Assembly: GCA_000307305.1 (NCBI GenBank)
Contig: DF158882.1
Location: 1,666,631 to 1,717,967, forward strand
Direction: 5' to 3'
Length of the DNA: 51,337 nucleotides
From: Enterobacteriaceae bacterium B14
GTDB lineage: Bacteria; Pseudomonadota; Gammaproteobacteria; Enterobacterales; Enterobacteriaceae
The notes beneath the pieces are model-generated. The model saw nothing but the letters and a program-made list of their open reading frames with translations, was not told the DNA's origin and searched no databases. This document shows positions 51,313 to 51,337 of this stretch, piece after piece; position 1 is the stretch's first letter; each line of letters starts with the position of its first letter. The position numbers were made by a program, and so were the translations under genes.

Positions 51313-51337
51313 AATTTTTGGTAATGCCTCTAATTAG

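Overview
This window is chromosomal DNA of a gammaproteobacterium of the order Enterobacterales. The proteins and their order follow the Escherichia coli block cysJIH-queD ... queE-eno-pyrG-mazG-relA-rlmD-barA and acpS-pdxJ-recO-era-rnc-lepB-lepA-rseCBA-rpoE-nadB-trmN6-srmB-grcA-ung-grpE-nadK-recN-bamE-rnfH-ratA-smpB-ssrA. Divergence from E. coli, the mid-range GC content and several insertions point to a lineage outside Escherichia/Salmonella. I cannot name the genus from sequence alone.

Left part (1-14.9 kb): the assimilatory sulfite reduction operon cysJIH (minus strand) diverges from queD. Between queD and queE lies an accessory operon: a TAXI-type TRAP solute-binding protein, a fused TRAP permease, an FCD-type GntR regulator and an LhgO-like L-2-hydroxyglutarate oxidase. 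It looks like an uptake and oxidation module for a 2-hydroxy acid or dicarboxylate. After queE come a PACE-family efflux protein with a divergent LysR regulator, and an amino-acid permease of the ProY/HutT type.

Middle part (14.9-38 kb): enolase, CTP synthase, MazG, RelA, RlmD and BarA. A three-gene operon of predicted exported proteins (two small paralogues plus a DUF2145 protein) has been placed between mazG and pyrG. Next come acpS-pdxJ, an inserted trans-aconitate methyltransferase gene (tam), then recO-era-rnc-lepB-lepA and the envelope-stress operon rpoE-rseABC. A large foldable RNA element lies between lepB and rnc, and a consensus sigma-E promoter lies upstream of rpoE.

Right part (38-51.3 kb): nadB is a decayed pseudogene with two frameshifts and an internal deletion of roughly 150 codons, which predicts loss of de novo NAD synthesis through this gene copy. 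It is followed by brnQ, trmN6, srmB, grcA (with an FNR-type promoter), ung, grpE (with a sigma-32 promoter), nadK, recN (with two LexA boxes), bamE, rnfH-ratA, smpB, a YidD-family protein with an unusual cysteine-rich tail, and tmRNA. The last 120 bases carry GGTACA repeats directly downstream of ssrA, the usual arrangement at the edge of an integrated genomic island.

Most genes are ordinary housekeeping genes. The observations most worth following are the TRAP/LhgO operon, the DUF2145 trio, the nadB pseudogene, the rnc leader RNA, the Cys-rich YidD paralogue and the ssrA island boundary.
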